A stretch of DNA of 64,000 bases from Xanthostigma xanthostigma. Taxonomy: Eukaryota > Arthropoda > Insecta > Raphidioptera > Raphidiidae. Location: positions 60,238,948 through 60,302,947 of the forward strand of contig OY754464.1 of the NCBI GenBank assembly GCA_963575645.1, written 5' to 3'. The position numbers and the translations under genes were made by a program. Positions 9,986 to 21,054 of this stretch are shown here, in pieces; positions within the stretch are counted from its first letter, which is position 1, and each line of letters begins with the position of its first letter. Below the pieces are notes generated by a model. It had not been told where the DNA came from. It worked only from the letters and a program-made list of their open reading frames with translations, and did no database searches.

Positions 9986-11941
9986 TAAAGTCGAAATTTC
10001 GCTGAAAACAATGACAAAGTTACGATTTTATTTATCTGTATTGGAAAGTATCTAAATATACTGTTTTTAAAATAAATAGACATTTCGATAAGACGACTGA
10101 AATGATATGATTGGTCGACTTAAGCCTTGACATATATAAAACAGATTTTCAAATAATTACTTTATTACTTGTATATTAGGGTGCATATTTAATAAGTTTA
10201 CTTATAAACCATCTTTGTAAATAAGAGAAGAATGCATTTAAATGTATATCTGCATAAAAATTAACTAATTTAAATATCTGATGATTAATAGCTGAATGAT
10301 ACACAGTGGTTTTTATTTATTGCGGTTCAACACGCAGAAATACAGGTAAGTAGGGACCCCTTATTGAGAGATTGGACAAAATGTGTACAGCGCGAAATGC
10401 AGATAAAAATTACAAAAGAGCGGAATATTATTATGGTAGAGTGTTGGCATTTAAAGGGAAGGAATTTCCTCTTTATGCCCTTGTGTTAACTACAGACTTG
10501 AGTCAGTATCATTAATTTGTAGCGACCGGCGCACCAAGCACCTATGTCCGTCATTTTTCTTCAAAATGGTAGAAAAACATTTATGATATATTTATTTCTC
10601 TCTGTGCTGCAGAGTGAATCAATCAAAAGTTGCTATTAGTTATAACTTGATCTCTCTTTATTTGATACTTAAAGCAGATCAAGTATAGGTTGTTGTCTCT
10701 GATTAATGGTAGATGATTGTTATCTTGTGTCCAGACTCTTAATAAAAGGGTCTCTACATGTAGATTTAATATACAGCCCATTTAAAAACATTTTATTTCA
10801 GTAATTGCTTCGCTTTTTCATTATATTATAACTATGTTATGGATATTATTTAATTATTATTATACTAATAAGTTAATTTACCATGCTTAGATGTCTCCTT
10901 TATGAATCTATTATATCAGTATACATCGTGTTTAAGAATATTCAATTTTATGGTATGGTAATTTCTTTGAAGTCTATGCGCTAGGTATTTTAGTTTACTA
11001 AAATTGGTTTTAATAATATACGCAAAAATAAACGGCATAATATTCTTATAATAATATATTATAAAAACAAAATATTATTACAAGTTTTTCTGCAATATCA
11101 ATTCACTTTCATTAGCGAATTACAGTTTCCAACCAGTTGCGTTATCATTTGCATTACAAAACTTTAATTTAAGGGAATATTTAAATGCAAATGTCGGAAT
11201 AGGTAGCCAAAACTTCTCGAATCAAAGTTTAGATGTGACGATAGGTAATTGATAAATAGACATTTAAATCATATTTGTACTTTTTTGGTACTCCGACCTG
11301 ATCCCTTAGGATTATTTTATTGTCCGTCTGTCTGTTTGTCAAAATCCCCTTTTTCGGGAACGGCTAGTGTCAAATTGAATTATTACAAAATACTAAGGTC
11401 TATAAAAATCAAGTTTCTAACTTAATGCAATACAAAAAAGCGACCTTTCAGAGAGAGAGATTGTGAATTATAGACGCTCAACAGCTGAGGTCATCAGCGT
11501 CTATTTGCGACCTTTCAAAGAACTCGCCATTTGATAGTGACTCACTTATCAAAACCTATAGTTTTGAAAGTAAGCGAAAGTGGCGCAGTTCTGCGTGATG
11601 ATAATGAACTATATCTGACAGTTCGTCCAACCTACAAATTCCATATGTGGTGCTTTTTAGGTGAGAATGAAAAACAACGAAAGATCTTATGACACAAGTT
11701 AAAGAAAATTCTAAAATCATTAATTTCTAATTCTATCTGGAATTTTTACGTGGAAAACTTAAGTTTTACTCACACTTGTCCGTCGTTTCTATATCATTAT
11801 TTTTGTTGTTCCAAATAAATCATAATTGATTAGTGACCTGTTTCAAAAGAACATAAATTTGTTTTAAAAATTTACGCGTCTCGCACAAAGAAGATAACAG
11901 ATAGTTTTTCTCTATAAAATATATAGGTAATATGCACCAAA
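9986..11941. other. No gene supported in this interval
   Basis: This is AT-rich intergenic sequence. A patch at 11430-11530 with CTTTCAGAGAGAGAG and a TAGACGCTC motif resembles short pieces near 7000 and 39040, suggesting an old repeat. No ORF with recognisable motifs and no RNA gene were found. Confidence 0.4.
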
Positions 11942-11943
11942 TA

Positions 11944-12821
11944 TACAGCGTGTCCACGGAAGTTCTTTACAAATGGAATTTTTTTTAATTAATTATTGGA
12001 GCAAAAATTTTTTTCTGTGGAAAAGTTCTGCTTCGTCCAAAACCTCTAAAACACCAAAGAATTTTTTTTTCGGCCTAAAGTTATACGAGGGAAATCAAAA
12101 AGTTTTATTTTACTAAAAACAAAAATTATCTGTGATATTCAAGATTTTCGCTCGTAGTAGGCCTGGAAAACAAAAGAATAGCACGTATTAAATGTCAAGT
12201 AATTGAAAATAAAATGCCTGTAAAATTAAGTTTACAAGAAAAAATAGATTTAGTGTTAATTGTACAGACAAGCTGCATTGGAAGAAATTCTGCAAACCCT
12301 TGCCCAGCCAGATCACCCGATTTGACACCCCTAGATTATTTCCTCTGGGGCTATCTAAAGAAAATGGTGTACCTACTCTAAAAGACCGTTTAAGATATTG
12401 ATCAATTGGAAAGGATTATCAATGAAAAAATCCATAAAATTCCTTCTACAATGATTCAAAATTCAGTGACGGATTTTGGAAGGAGAACCGTTCTTTGCAT
12501 GGAGAGAGATGGAGGATATGTTGAATTCTGATTTATAATTCTGAATAAATAATTACTTAGAAGTTATAGTTATGTTATTATTTTGAATTAAATTTGATTA
12601 TGTACCTAATTTTACGAAAATCTTGAATATCACAAATAATTTTTATTTTTAGTCAAATAAAACTTTTTGATTTCCATCGTATAACTTTAGGCCGAAAAAA
12701 ATTTTCTTTGGTGTTTTAGAGGTTTTGGACGAAGCAGAACTTTTCCACAGAAAAAAATTTTTACTTCAATAATTAACAAAAAAAAATTCCATTTGTAAAG
12801 AACTTCCGTGGACACGCTGTA
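11944..12821. mobile_element. Internally deleted Tc1/mariner-type transposon with 207-bp TIRs
   Basis: The element starts TACAGCGTGTCCACGGAAG and ends with its inverse complement, with a TA duplication on each side (11942-11943, 12822-12823). The inverted repeats are about 207 bp each (11944-12150 and 12615-12821) with a handful of differences. TA insertion and the transposase remnant inside place it in the IS630-Tc1-mariner group. The long arms and the short coding remnant mean it is not autonomous. Confidence 0.92.
12214..12531 (+). pseudogene. Deleted Tc1/mariner-type DDE transposase
   Basis: A start codon opens MPVKLSLQEKIDLVLI, which fits the N-terminal helix-turn-helix end of a transposase. 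After about 20 codons the sequence jumps to a C-terminal piece containing PARSPDLTPLDYFLWGYLK, where the SPDLTPLD block carries the third catalytic acidic residue. The tail then reads on to GGYVEF before TGA at 12529. Most of the catalytic core, including the first two acidic residues, is missing, and two in-frame stops follow the FLWGYLK block. The product cannot be a working transposase. The two flanking inverted repeats were presumably its substrate. Confidence 0.85.
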
Positions 12822-12823
12822 TA

Positions 12824-13960
12824 TTTTTCAAAATAAGTTGTGGATATTTAAAAAAAAAACTTGCAGTAGGTACTAATTAGTATAAAATGCGTAAATTTAG
12901 TGGTGAACATTTCTTATAAAAAAATCACAAATATGCCAAAGTTCAACTTTTTTTTTAACCCGTTTCTTTTTCGATAGCTGTCATTTTTTACACTCGCCTT
13001 TTAATGCAATGACGACATCGCCTTCTTTTTAATGGTACTCCCCAATTTATTACAAACATAAATAGATTGACAAATGTTGAATTCGACATTATTTAACACT
13101 CCATCCTGGGTTGTGCTGTTCTAGTGTGCGAAATCATGCAAGTTGCTGGTTCGTGCCGGTCCATGCCGAATAAATGTGCGCGGTATTTTAACCTCTTGAT
13201 CTTAGGCAAACAAGAATTACTTTTTTATATATCAGAAACGTGAATTTTTATTTAGCGGGACGGATTTATCAGCAAATTTTGGCACTGTAATCGGTGTTTT
13301 TTTCTGTTTAAGTTATAAAACTTTACGTCGAGAAAATGTCCGTAAATAGTTGCGATAGATTTATGTAAGTCATGCGGCGAGTTGAGACACTCAGATGTGC
13401 AGAAAGGTAGATGAACTGCATTTAAAGGCATGCATTCATGCACTATAATGTATTTTTAAACAGTTTTATTTGCTATCTTGATGTGTTGTTTAAACATATT
13501 TTTTAACAAACATATTTAGTTTGTGCCGGTATGCATTTGTGAATTTATTTATGCAGTTAAAACGCTGGCGTTGAATGCACTTTATTAAAGTATCCAACAG
13601 AAAAAAAAACAAAAGAAAAGCTATGACGCCATACAACGATGCAGTTGTTTCAAAGTTGGTTATTATTATACCGCTACCTTCATACTTTGCATTGTTTTCC
13701 GACAATTTTGAAAAATACAAAACAATATGATGAACTAACGTATTTAATTAAATTTATCGTGAGTTAAAAACTAACAAACAACTAAACAATAATTATAAAC
13801 TTAACTTAATTAAATTATTCATATTAAAGGATTCGTCTAAAGAGGTTCAAAATTCTTGTATATATAAATAGCTAATAATTCTTTTTTAACTTCAAGGTCA
13901 TTAATTTTCCAACTAATTAAAAAATTACTTTTATATATCAACCGAATGATTTTACCATAA
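12824..13960. other. No gene supported in this interval
   Basis: A short piece at 13230-13262 (ACGTGAATTTTTATTTAGCGGG) resembles the end of another repeat at about 50260-50285, next to a Helitron 3' end. Otherwise there are only short, motif-free ORFs. Confidence 0.35.
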
Positions 13961-13964
13961 CAAC

Positions 13965-14200
13965 CCACATGTTGGTACTAGTTTAGGCCAAAAATCACTT
14001 TTCATTTTACATTATCTTTTCGTTTTGAGGTTCCCGAATCCAGAAAACATATTTTTGGAAAAACTCAGTGCGTCTATGTTTGTCTGTGAGCACGATACAG
14101 GTCAAACGGATGAACGGATTCAAACCAAATTTTGGGAGGATGTTTGATATGCAAATATGAAGAGCCCTAGTGCTTTTGGGGAAAATCAGCGCATGCGTAA
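13965..14200 (+). repeat. Repeat family A, copy 1, left part
   Basis: Starting at ACCCACATGTTGGTACTAG, this matches 21058-21300 and 26080-26300, including CTTTTCGTTTTGAGG, GTCTGTGAGCACGATA and GGCGCATGCGCAG-like blocks. The match stops at 14200 exactly where the Helitron begins, and resumes at 17904. Confidence 0.8.
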
Positions 14201-14228
14201 TCTTAATATATAAAAAGTACGTGTCACA

Positions 14229-14637
14229 TATTTGTCCGCGATGGACTCCTAAACTACTGAACCGATTTTAAATTTGATTTGCACACTGTGTGCAATTCAA
14301 CCCAGCTTGAAAGATAGGATAGCTTACATTTCAATTTATAGTCGCAATATTATTTTATTGCAAATTATTATTTGTCTATTCCTTGACAGTCAGTAGGTGA
14401 ATAAGGGGGTTTCTGGGCCACTTGAAAAATAGTCTTTGTCCGCGATGGATTCCTAAACTACTGAACCGATTTTAAATTTGATTTGCACACCGTGTGCAAT
14501 TCGACCCAGCTTGAAAGATAGGATAGCTTACATTTCAATTTATAGTCGCAATATTATTTTATTGCAAATTATTATTTGTCTATTCCTTGACAGTCAGTAG
14601 GTGAATAAGGGGGTTTCTGGGCCACTTAAAAAATAGC
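14229..14637 (+). repeat. Two direct copies of a 205-bp repeat
   Basis: The segments beginning at about 14235 and 14439 (both GTCCGCGATGGA-TCCTAAACTACTG) are nearly identical through GGGGGTTTCTGGGCCACTT. They form a tandem duplication of the Helitron 5' subterminal region. Confidence 0.9.
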
Positions 14638-14952
14638 TTGAAAACAGCTCGGCACGACGGCGCAGCCGGAGTGTTCGGTACGATGGCGCAGCCGGAGTGC
14701 TCGAAATAGAGCAAGTGTTTTAAAGACCAGTTATCCACGAATACTTTACGCTATTTTTGACGTGATGAAACACCAATCTTATAAATTGATGAAACACCGG
14801 CTGCATGTACGAAAAAGTGTCACGTTCCGAAATCTGTCCCGTTCCAAAATCTGTCCCGTTCCGAAATGTGACACGTTCCGCCTGACTTAAATATGATATT
14901 CGAGCGGCAGATATCATCAACCGATTGAGATGAAAATTTGTATACACGTTTT

Positions 14953-16458
14953 AGTTTAAGCTCCCATGACACAAAAAGTTACCCCAAAGAACACCTCAAA
15001 ATTATAAAGTGAAAATGGCTGAAAAACATGTCAGAAACATGTTACGCCCGCCAGACAAGTAAAAATTTGTTAATTGTTATTTTTGATGAATTTTTGAAAT
15101 TTAAAAAAAAAACATGATTTTACTTTCCAAAACACCTGCTTGAAATTTATACAATTTGTAGTAAATAATGTACCATTTTTGAAAAAATTGGTCTGGCTGA
15201 CAATTTTTGTTAATAAGCTAGCCAGACTTCATTTGTTATAAACTATTTTTTTTATGAAAATACATTTCATAACACCTCCTTGAATTTTTTTTTTAAATAA
15301 AGTTTAAGATCTCTTCTATCTAATAAAACTGGTCTGGCTGACAATTTTTGTTAATAAATTGGTCAGACTTCATTTGTTATAAAATTTTTTGTTTATGAAG
15401 TCTGTCATAGTAAAAAACATTTTTTCGCTGACAAACCAATTTTTATGCATAAAATAGATGTCAAACCTTCGTTCAGAAAAAAATTAAGGTGGTGTTTTGA
15501 CACGGCCCTTGTAAAAGCTAATTTGTTTATAAAAAAAACGCTGTCACGGCGCTTAAAAATTGAATCTGACATGGTAAAAAACAATATTTTGATGAAAAAT
15601 GTATTGAAGTATATAAAAGGGATCTACCGTATTAATTTAGAATAAAAAAACAAATATTTTTTTTTAGTTAGCAACGATTATACCATATTTTTTCATTAAA
15701 AAATGTGGTCGCATTTAATGAAAAAATATGGTATAATCGTTGCTAACTAGAAAAAAAAATTTTTTTTTATTCTAAATTAATACGGTAGATTCCTTTTTTA
15801 TACTTTAATACATTTTTCATCAAAATATTGTTTTTTACCATGTCAGATTCAATTTTTAAGCGCCGTGACAGCGTTTTTTTTATAAACAATAAAGCTTTTA
15901 CAAGGGCCGTGTCAAAACACCACCTTAATTTTTTTTCTGAGAGAAGGTTTGACATCTATTTTATGCATAAAAATTGGTTTGTCAGCGAAAAAATGTTTTT
16001 TACTATGACAGACTTCATAAACAAAAAATTTTATAACAAATGAAGTCTGACCAATTTATTAACAAAAATTGTCAGCCAGACCAGTTGTATTAGATAGAAG
16101 AGATCTTAAACTTTATTTAAAAAAAAATTCAAGGAGGTGTTATGAAATGTATTTTCATAAAAAAAATAGTTTATAACAAATGAAGTCTGGCTAGCTTATT
16201 AACAAAAATTGTCAGCCAGACCAATTTTTTCAAAAATGGTACATTATTTACTACAAATTGTATAAATTTCAAGCAGGTGTTTTGGAAAGTAAAATCATGT
16301 TTTTTTTTAAATTTCAAAAATTCATAAAAAATAACAATTAACAAATTTTTACTTGTCTGGCGGGCGTAACATGTTTCTGACATGTTTTTCAGCCATTTTC
16401 ACTTTATAATTTTGAGGTGTTCTTTGGGGTAACTTTTTGTGTCATGGGAGCTTAAACT
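14953..16458. repeat. Giant near-perfect inverted repeat (745-bp arms, 13-base loop)
   Basis: The left arm 14953-15700 (AGTTTAAGCTCCCATGACAC ... ACCATATTTTTTCATTAAA) is repeated in inverse complement at 15714-16458, leaving the loop AAATGTGGTCGCA. Only scattered differences and small indels are seen. Each arm contains an internal direct duplication around GGTCTGGCTGACAATTTTTG. Mirror-image short ORFs in the arms (15445-15645 plus strand, 15767-15955 minus strand) are the same sequence read from each arm; they have no known motif. A transcript through the region would fold into a long duplex. It lies wholly within the Helitron. Confidence 0.93.
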
Positions 16459-16633
16459 ATTTAGTTTGAATGACAATGCATGGTTAGCTGTGTGACGTCA
16501 CTCTAAATCCAATATGGCAGACTTCTAAAGATGGCGGAAATGCCTTCGGTAATTTTGAAGCAGATATTATCAACCGATTGAGATGAAAATTTGTATACAG
16601 GTTTAGTTTGAATGACAATGCATGGTTAGCTGT

Positions 16634-17530
16634 GTGACGTCACTCTAAATCCAATATGGCGGACTTCTAAAAATGGCGAACTAATTTTATTATGCTTTCC
16701 TACAATATGGGTATCAAATGAAAGGGCTTGCTGAGAATAACTCGAAAAATAAAGTGACGTCACTCTAAATCCAATATGGCGGACTTCTAAAGATGGCGAA
16801 CTAATTTTATTATGCTTTCCTACAATATGGGTATCAAATGAAAGGGCTTGCTGAGAATAACTCGAAAAATAAAGTGACATCACTTTAAATCCAACATGGC
16901 GGACTTCTAAAGATGGCGGACTAATTTTATTATGCTTTCCTACAATATGGGTATCAAATGAAAGGGCTTGCTGAGAATAGCTCGAAAAATAAAGTGACGT
17001 CAATCTAAATTCAATATGGCGGACTTCTAAAGATGGCGGACTAATTTTATTATGCTTTCCTACAATATGGGTATCAAATGAAAGGGCTTGCTGAGAATAA
17101 CTCGAAAAATAAAGTGACGTCAGTCTAAAACCAATATGGCGGACTTCTAAAGATGGCGGACTAATTTTATTATGCTTTCCTACAATATGGGTCTCAAATG
17201 AAAGGGCTTGCTGAGAATAACTCGAAAAATAAAGTGACGTCACTCTAAATCCAATATGGCGGACTTCTAAAGATGGCGGACTAATTTTATTATGCTTTCC
17301 TACAATATGGGTATCAAATGAAAGGGCTTGCTGAGAATAACTCGAAAAATAAAGTGACGTCACTCTAAATCCAATATGGCGGACTTCTAAAGATGGCGGA
17401 CTAATTTATTATGCTTTCCTACAATATGGGTATCAAATGAAAGGGCTTGCTGAGAATAACTCGAAAAATAAAGTGACTTTTGTTTAAATCCAATATGGCG
17501 GACTTCTAAAGATGGCGGACTAAGTTTTTG
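16634..17530. repeat. 120-bp tandem array (seven units plus a partial)
   Basis: Units start at 16634, 16754, 16874, 16994, 17114, 17234 and 17354, with a diverged partial at 17473. Each begins GTGACGTCACTCTAAATCC and includes AATATGGCGGACTTC and GGGTATCAAATGAAAGG. Unit identity is very high. As 120 is a multiple of three and one frame lacks stops, the minus strand carries an artefactual 245-codon ORF with a 40-residue repeat. The array is part of the Helitron. Confidence 0.95.
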
Positions 17531-17815
17531 ACGTGATAACGTCTTATAAATTGATGAAACACCAGCTGCACGCACGAAAAAGTGTAACGTTCCGTAACGT
17601 TCCGCCTGACCCTGTGCGTGCAAGCGAGAGCGCAGTAATGTATTATTAAATATGATATACGAGCGGAATACGTTATCACGTAAACTATCGTCCGTAAACC
17701 GACTTTACAGACAACCAATTTTTTTTTTCGAACACGACGGCGCAGCCGGAGTGCTCGACATACACTCATATACGCCCATGTATATTTTAAAATAGCTAGC
17801 AGTTAATAAAATAGA

Positions 17816-17841
17816 TAGATAGATAGATAGATAGATAGATG
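17816..17841 (+). repeat. GATA microsatellite
   Basis: A run of about six TAGA units lies roughly 60 bp before the Helitron 3' end, a usual place for simple repeats in these elements. Confidence 0.95.
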
Positions 17842-17903
17842 TTCCAATTAAATTGTTTTATTATTTCACTTTATACGTAGCGAAGCACGTACAGGGCCGC
17901 TAG

Positions 17904-17980
17904 TAGAGATATAAAAAGGATATATGCTATAACGGTTATTATTCTATTTATTTTTTCAAAAGTTTTGTTTAAAAAAAAAA
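17904..17980 (+). repeat. Repeat family A, copy 1, right part
   Basis: The segment continues the family A sequence after the Helitron (AGAGATAT, GGATATATGCTAT, TTATTATTCTATTTATTTTTTCAA), matching 21300-21395 and 26300-26395, then stops near a poly-A tract. Confidence 0.75.
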
Positions 17981-17989
17981 TCGTCTTCT

Positions 17990-18585
17990 GTCATCTAAAG
18001 CCTCCTTGCCTTTGCCATCTACGCGTTTGTCTTCGTCACACAATTGGGAGGCTTATTCCTAGCCTACGGAGACACTTGTGGGTTGGAATGGTAAAATGTT
18101 GCTGTATATGCTGCCATCGGGACAGCCGGTTTTCTTTGACTTCTGTAATATTTGGCTCCAAAAGGGCGCTGGGTGAGTCGCCTATAAGGAAATGACCCGA
18201 AGTAAAGGCGTTCGAGTCAGAGGGTTTGTCGGATATTGGAGTTATGGGTCACGAATTCAAACAAGCTTCAATTTGATTTAGGAGTGTATACATTTCTTCA
18301 AACATAAACAATGCATTTTTTTTTTATTCGACAATGATACTTATACAACTCTTTATAGCCGCCTCCCACAAACCACCAAAGTGGGGTGCGCGAGGAGAAA
18401 TAAAACGCCAGGAAATTAAACTATCAGATATAAAGTTTGACATTTTTGAATTGTGACTTATTTGTTTGAAAAATTGTTTTTCTAATTTTGTAAGCTCACG
18501 ATTAGCGCCAATAAAATATCGCTCGCTTGCTAAATGCCAGTTCACACTTCTCTGTAATCCCGACAGTCCAGCGGAATCTCGCAAA
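17990..18585 (-). pseudogene. Decayed BEL/Pao integrase and C-terminal fragment
   Basis: Read on the minus strand from about 18585 downward, one frame shows FIGANRELTKLEK, then RFISPRAPHFGGLWEAAIKS (catalytic Glu region of the integrase), then QIEACLNS, GHFLIGDSPSALLEP and LSRWQHIQQ. This is the same order as in the intact BEL element at 32786-33350 but much diverged, so it comes from another family. In-frame stops follow the SIIVE and ACLNS blocks. Protease, RT and RNase H are absent. It is a dead fragment of a BEL/Pao polyprotein. Confidence 0.88.
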
Positions 18586-18697
18586 ATTTTCGACCGAAAT
18601 TATTCCTGCAAAATGTATGCAGGATCCCGATATTTCGGGATCCCGGTATTGCATTACCCCGGAGATTGATGGCACGGAACACTAATTGAGCAAGTAT

Positions 18698-19306
18698 TAG
18701 TAATGTGTCGCACCTGAGCGAGTCGTTCATAATGAACGACTCTTTTCACAGAGCGGAGCGGGTCGCTCTTTTTTTTGTGAATGACTCACTCCCAGCGCCA
18801 TTGCTCTGTGCTGAGCTATTCTGTACTGTTGCATTCGCACATTTACAGAGCGCACACAGCACAGGCCATAGAGGCACTAGTGAATTTTGCACGTACGGAG
18901 TTATCTTTTCTGACTCATTTAATGTTGAATGACACACAAGTGCAATAGTACTAAGCTTACAGTGACTTAAACCATTCACATTGATGTCGTTGACAAAGAT
19001 ATAATATTGTAACAATAAACATTATTATTGTTAAGCTTTTATTATACTTTATACTTTATCCGAAATGCCAATAATATAAGATCAGAATCATGATAAAATG
19101 AGCTCAGAGCTGAGTGTGTGTATTGTGCAATGCTACATGACTCCTGAGCATGTATGATGACTGTTCACACCTTTGCAGTCTGCACTCTTGTGTAGTGTGT
19201 ACTGTCTAGTGACGCTCCTTTGAACGACTCGCTCTGAGCGACTCTTTTTAGTGAGCGGAGCGTACGGAGCCAGCTCCCAATAAAGAGTCATGTGGACACA
19301 TCACTA
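18698..19306. mobile_element. Non-autonomous hAT transposon, 609 bp
   Basis: The left end TAGTAATGTGTC and the complement of the right end TAGTGATGTGTC are inverted repeats. Flanks GCAAGTAT (18690-18697) and GCAAGTAG (19307-19314) match at 7 of 8 bases. Subterminal GAGCGAGTCGTTCA and GAACGACTCGCTC motifs recur near both ends, as hAT transposase-binding arrays often do. There is no transposase ORF. Its ends resemble those of the hAT element at 31133-31629. Confidence 0.82.
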
Positions 19307-19319
19307 GCAAGTAGGTATA

Positions 19320-19870
19320 GTTTGCACTTGACCATGGTTTTAAAATTATGTTTTCGTATATACTCTATAGTTTGTTATAAAATTAATTATTGCACCAAAC
19401 CAAATTATATTCGGCATCTGTGAAGGTATAATGAGAATTACAAAACTAAAAACAATATTATGTAGGTAGGTACCTATGTAATATGATTTCTGACATTGCA
19501 TACAATTACGAAGATGCTACGAAATACGATATAAGATTAAAATAACAACTTCGCTATTTTGCATTAGCAGTCATCGCCTATGCAACACATAATAGAGAAG
19601 TTATAGTAACTCCTGGCATCGCGTTCGCATTGGTTTGGTTTGGTTCAGGCATTTCTCACGCCAAAATCAGTTTGTCTTCACAGTAGCTTTTGGCTCCCGA
19701 GTATATTTGGTAATGTTTGATTAGAAAAATTGTCAAAAAACTTATTTTTGAGAAATTCAAACACATTCCAACTACAACAGGAGTATTTATTTTTTTTACG
19801 TAATTTGAAAAAACTGAGGAATTAGTTTTTTTTTGTCTGTATGAATGTTCATTGGCTCAATATTTTTTGG
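19320..19870. other. No gene supported in this interval
   Basis: AT-rich sequence with no ORF bearing a motif and no element ends that I could pair. Confidence 0.35.
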
Positions 19871-19879
19871 GTAGTATTT

Positions 19880-20520
19880 AAACGAGTGACTGTAAATTAC
19901 AATTTTGGGTGACAAAAATAATCAATTTGGGTTACTGTATTATTAAGTGAGCGACTGACTGCGCGTGACGAGAAAATAATAGTTGGGTGACTAAATTACT
20001 AAGTGAGCGACTAAATAACTAAGTTGTTAATAGTTAATTGTTTGAATGGAACTGCGTTATTATATATTTAATTGACTGTCAATTAAATATACATTTTTTA
20101 GAAAACGCAGTTCTATTCAAACAATTAACTATTTAATTCGCATACCCCGTTATCGTTCACCGCGGAATTGTTTTTTTAAAAACTCCACATTTGCCCCTTC
20201 CCGTTTCACTGCGAGACAATTCGCATACCCCTTTATCGTTCACCCCGGAATTATTTTTTTTAAAACTCCACCTTTGCCCCATCGTGTTTCACTGCGAGAC
20301 AATTCGCATACCCCTTTATCAAAAAAAGCGGTGGTTTTCAATCTTCATGAAAATGTGAGTTTTAAGTTGTAGTCTCAAAGTGAAAAAAAAAATAAAAAGT
20401 AAAAACAAAAGTACATATCTGCTTCAAAATTACCGAAGGCATTCTAGTCGCTCACTTAGTAATTTAGTCGCTCACTTAGTAATTTCGTCGCTGACTTAGT
20501 AATTTAGTCACCTAACTATG
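19880..20520. repeat. Composite repeat with inverted 20-bp arrays and a central palindrome
   Basis: On the left, GGTGACTAAATTACTAAGTGAGCGAC repeats; on the right (20448-20517) the inverse GTCGCTCACTTAGTAATTTA occurs three times. Between them is an inverted repeat centred near 20080 (TAGTTAATTGTTTGAAT and its inverse, about 45-bp arms). After that come two tandem copies of about 84 bp starting TTCGCATACCCC (20137 and 20220) and the start of a third. The 29 bases at about 20412-20440 are the inverse of 16538-16566 in the Helitron. It is probably a mosaic of related non-autonomous elements. Confidence 0.7.
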
Positions 20521-21054
20521 ATTTAAAATCTCAAGTTATTAAAACAGTATCTCATCATCAGTTACCAAATTTTTTTTTTATTCAACCGTTTTATAATTCC
20601 CCATATTTTTTCAGGGTAAATTTAGTGTAATTTTATTTAATGAAATGAATTTGCTTTAATTTAGTCATGCGAAAATTTTGAAACATGCAAGCAAATTTCT
20701 TCCCGCTGCGTTAGTTTACTGTCTCGTACAAATTTTGAGTAATCAATTGCTGCTTCTCTACTTCCGACTACATCATGGAATTATGCATGCCTGTGCTCTC
20801 TATTAATATAATAACGAACTTTACTGAAATGATTTAAATGATGTCTGTTTACACATTCATACATTATAATAGGCGGAGAGCTGGCGTCGTATGGGCCTAC
20901 CTCATTTCATAAAGCTTACTTTCTCAGGTTAGAGAAGAGTCGAGCATGCAGCGATGTCGTTGTTTCGTTGTTAATATGCCGTGTTCATGGTTGATACCAA
21001 TAAACATAAACAAATTATTGTATCTCTTTTGGCAACTCGAACATTTTACTATTT
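20521..21054. other. No gene supported in this interval
   Basis: AT-rich sequence with no coding motifs or paired element ends seen. Confidence 0.35.

Larger units (their letters stand above)
14201..17903 (+). mobile_element. Helitron, 3.7 kb, non-autonomous
   Basis: The left end TCTTAATATATAAAAAGTAC starts with TC after an A. The right end ...GGGCCGCTAG is followed by T (17904). TC...CTRR ends between A and T, without target duplication, are the mark of Helitrons, which transpose by rolling circle replication. The two flanks join into an uninterrupted family A repeat (GCGCATGCG...AGAGATAT), which confirms both ends. Inside are two direct 205-bp repeats, a GACGTGATAACG module, a 1.5-kb hairpin, a 120-bp tandem array and a GATA microsatellite. 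No Rep/helicase ORF is present. Confidence 0.85.

Noticed and set aside
15445-15955. Two similar ORFs (66 and 62 codons) on opposite strands
   Set aside because: They are the same sequence in the two arms of the hairpin and differ by indels; no domain is recognised. Not called as genes.
16626-17363. 245-codon repetitive ORF on the minus strand
   Set aside because: It is the 120-bp tandem array read in a stop-free frame. Non-coding repeat units of a length divisible by three explain it; there is no known domain or start context.
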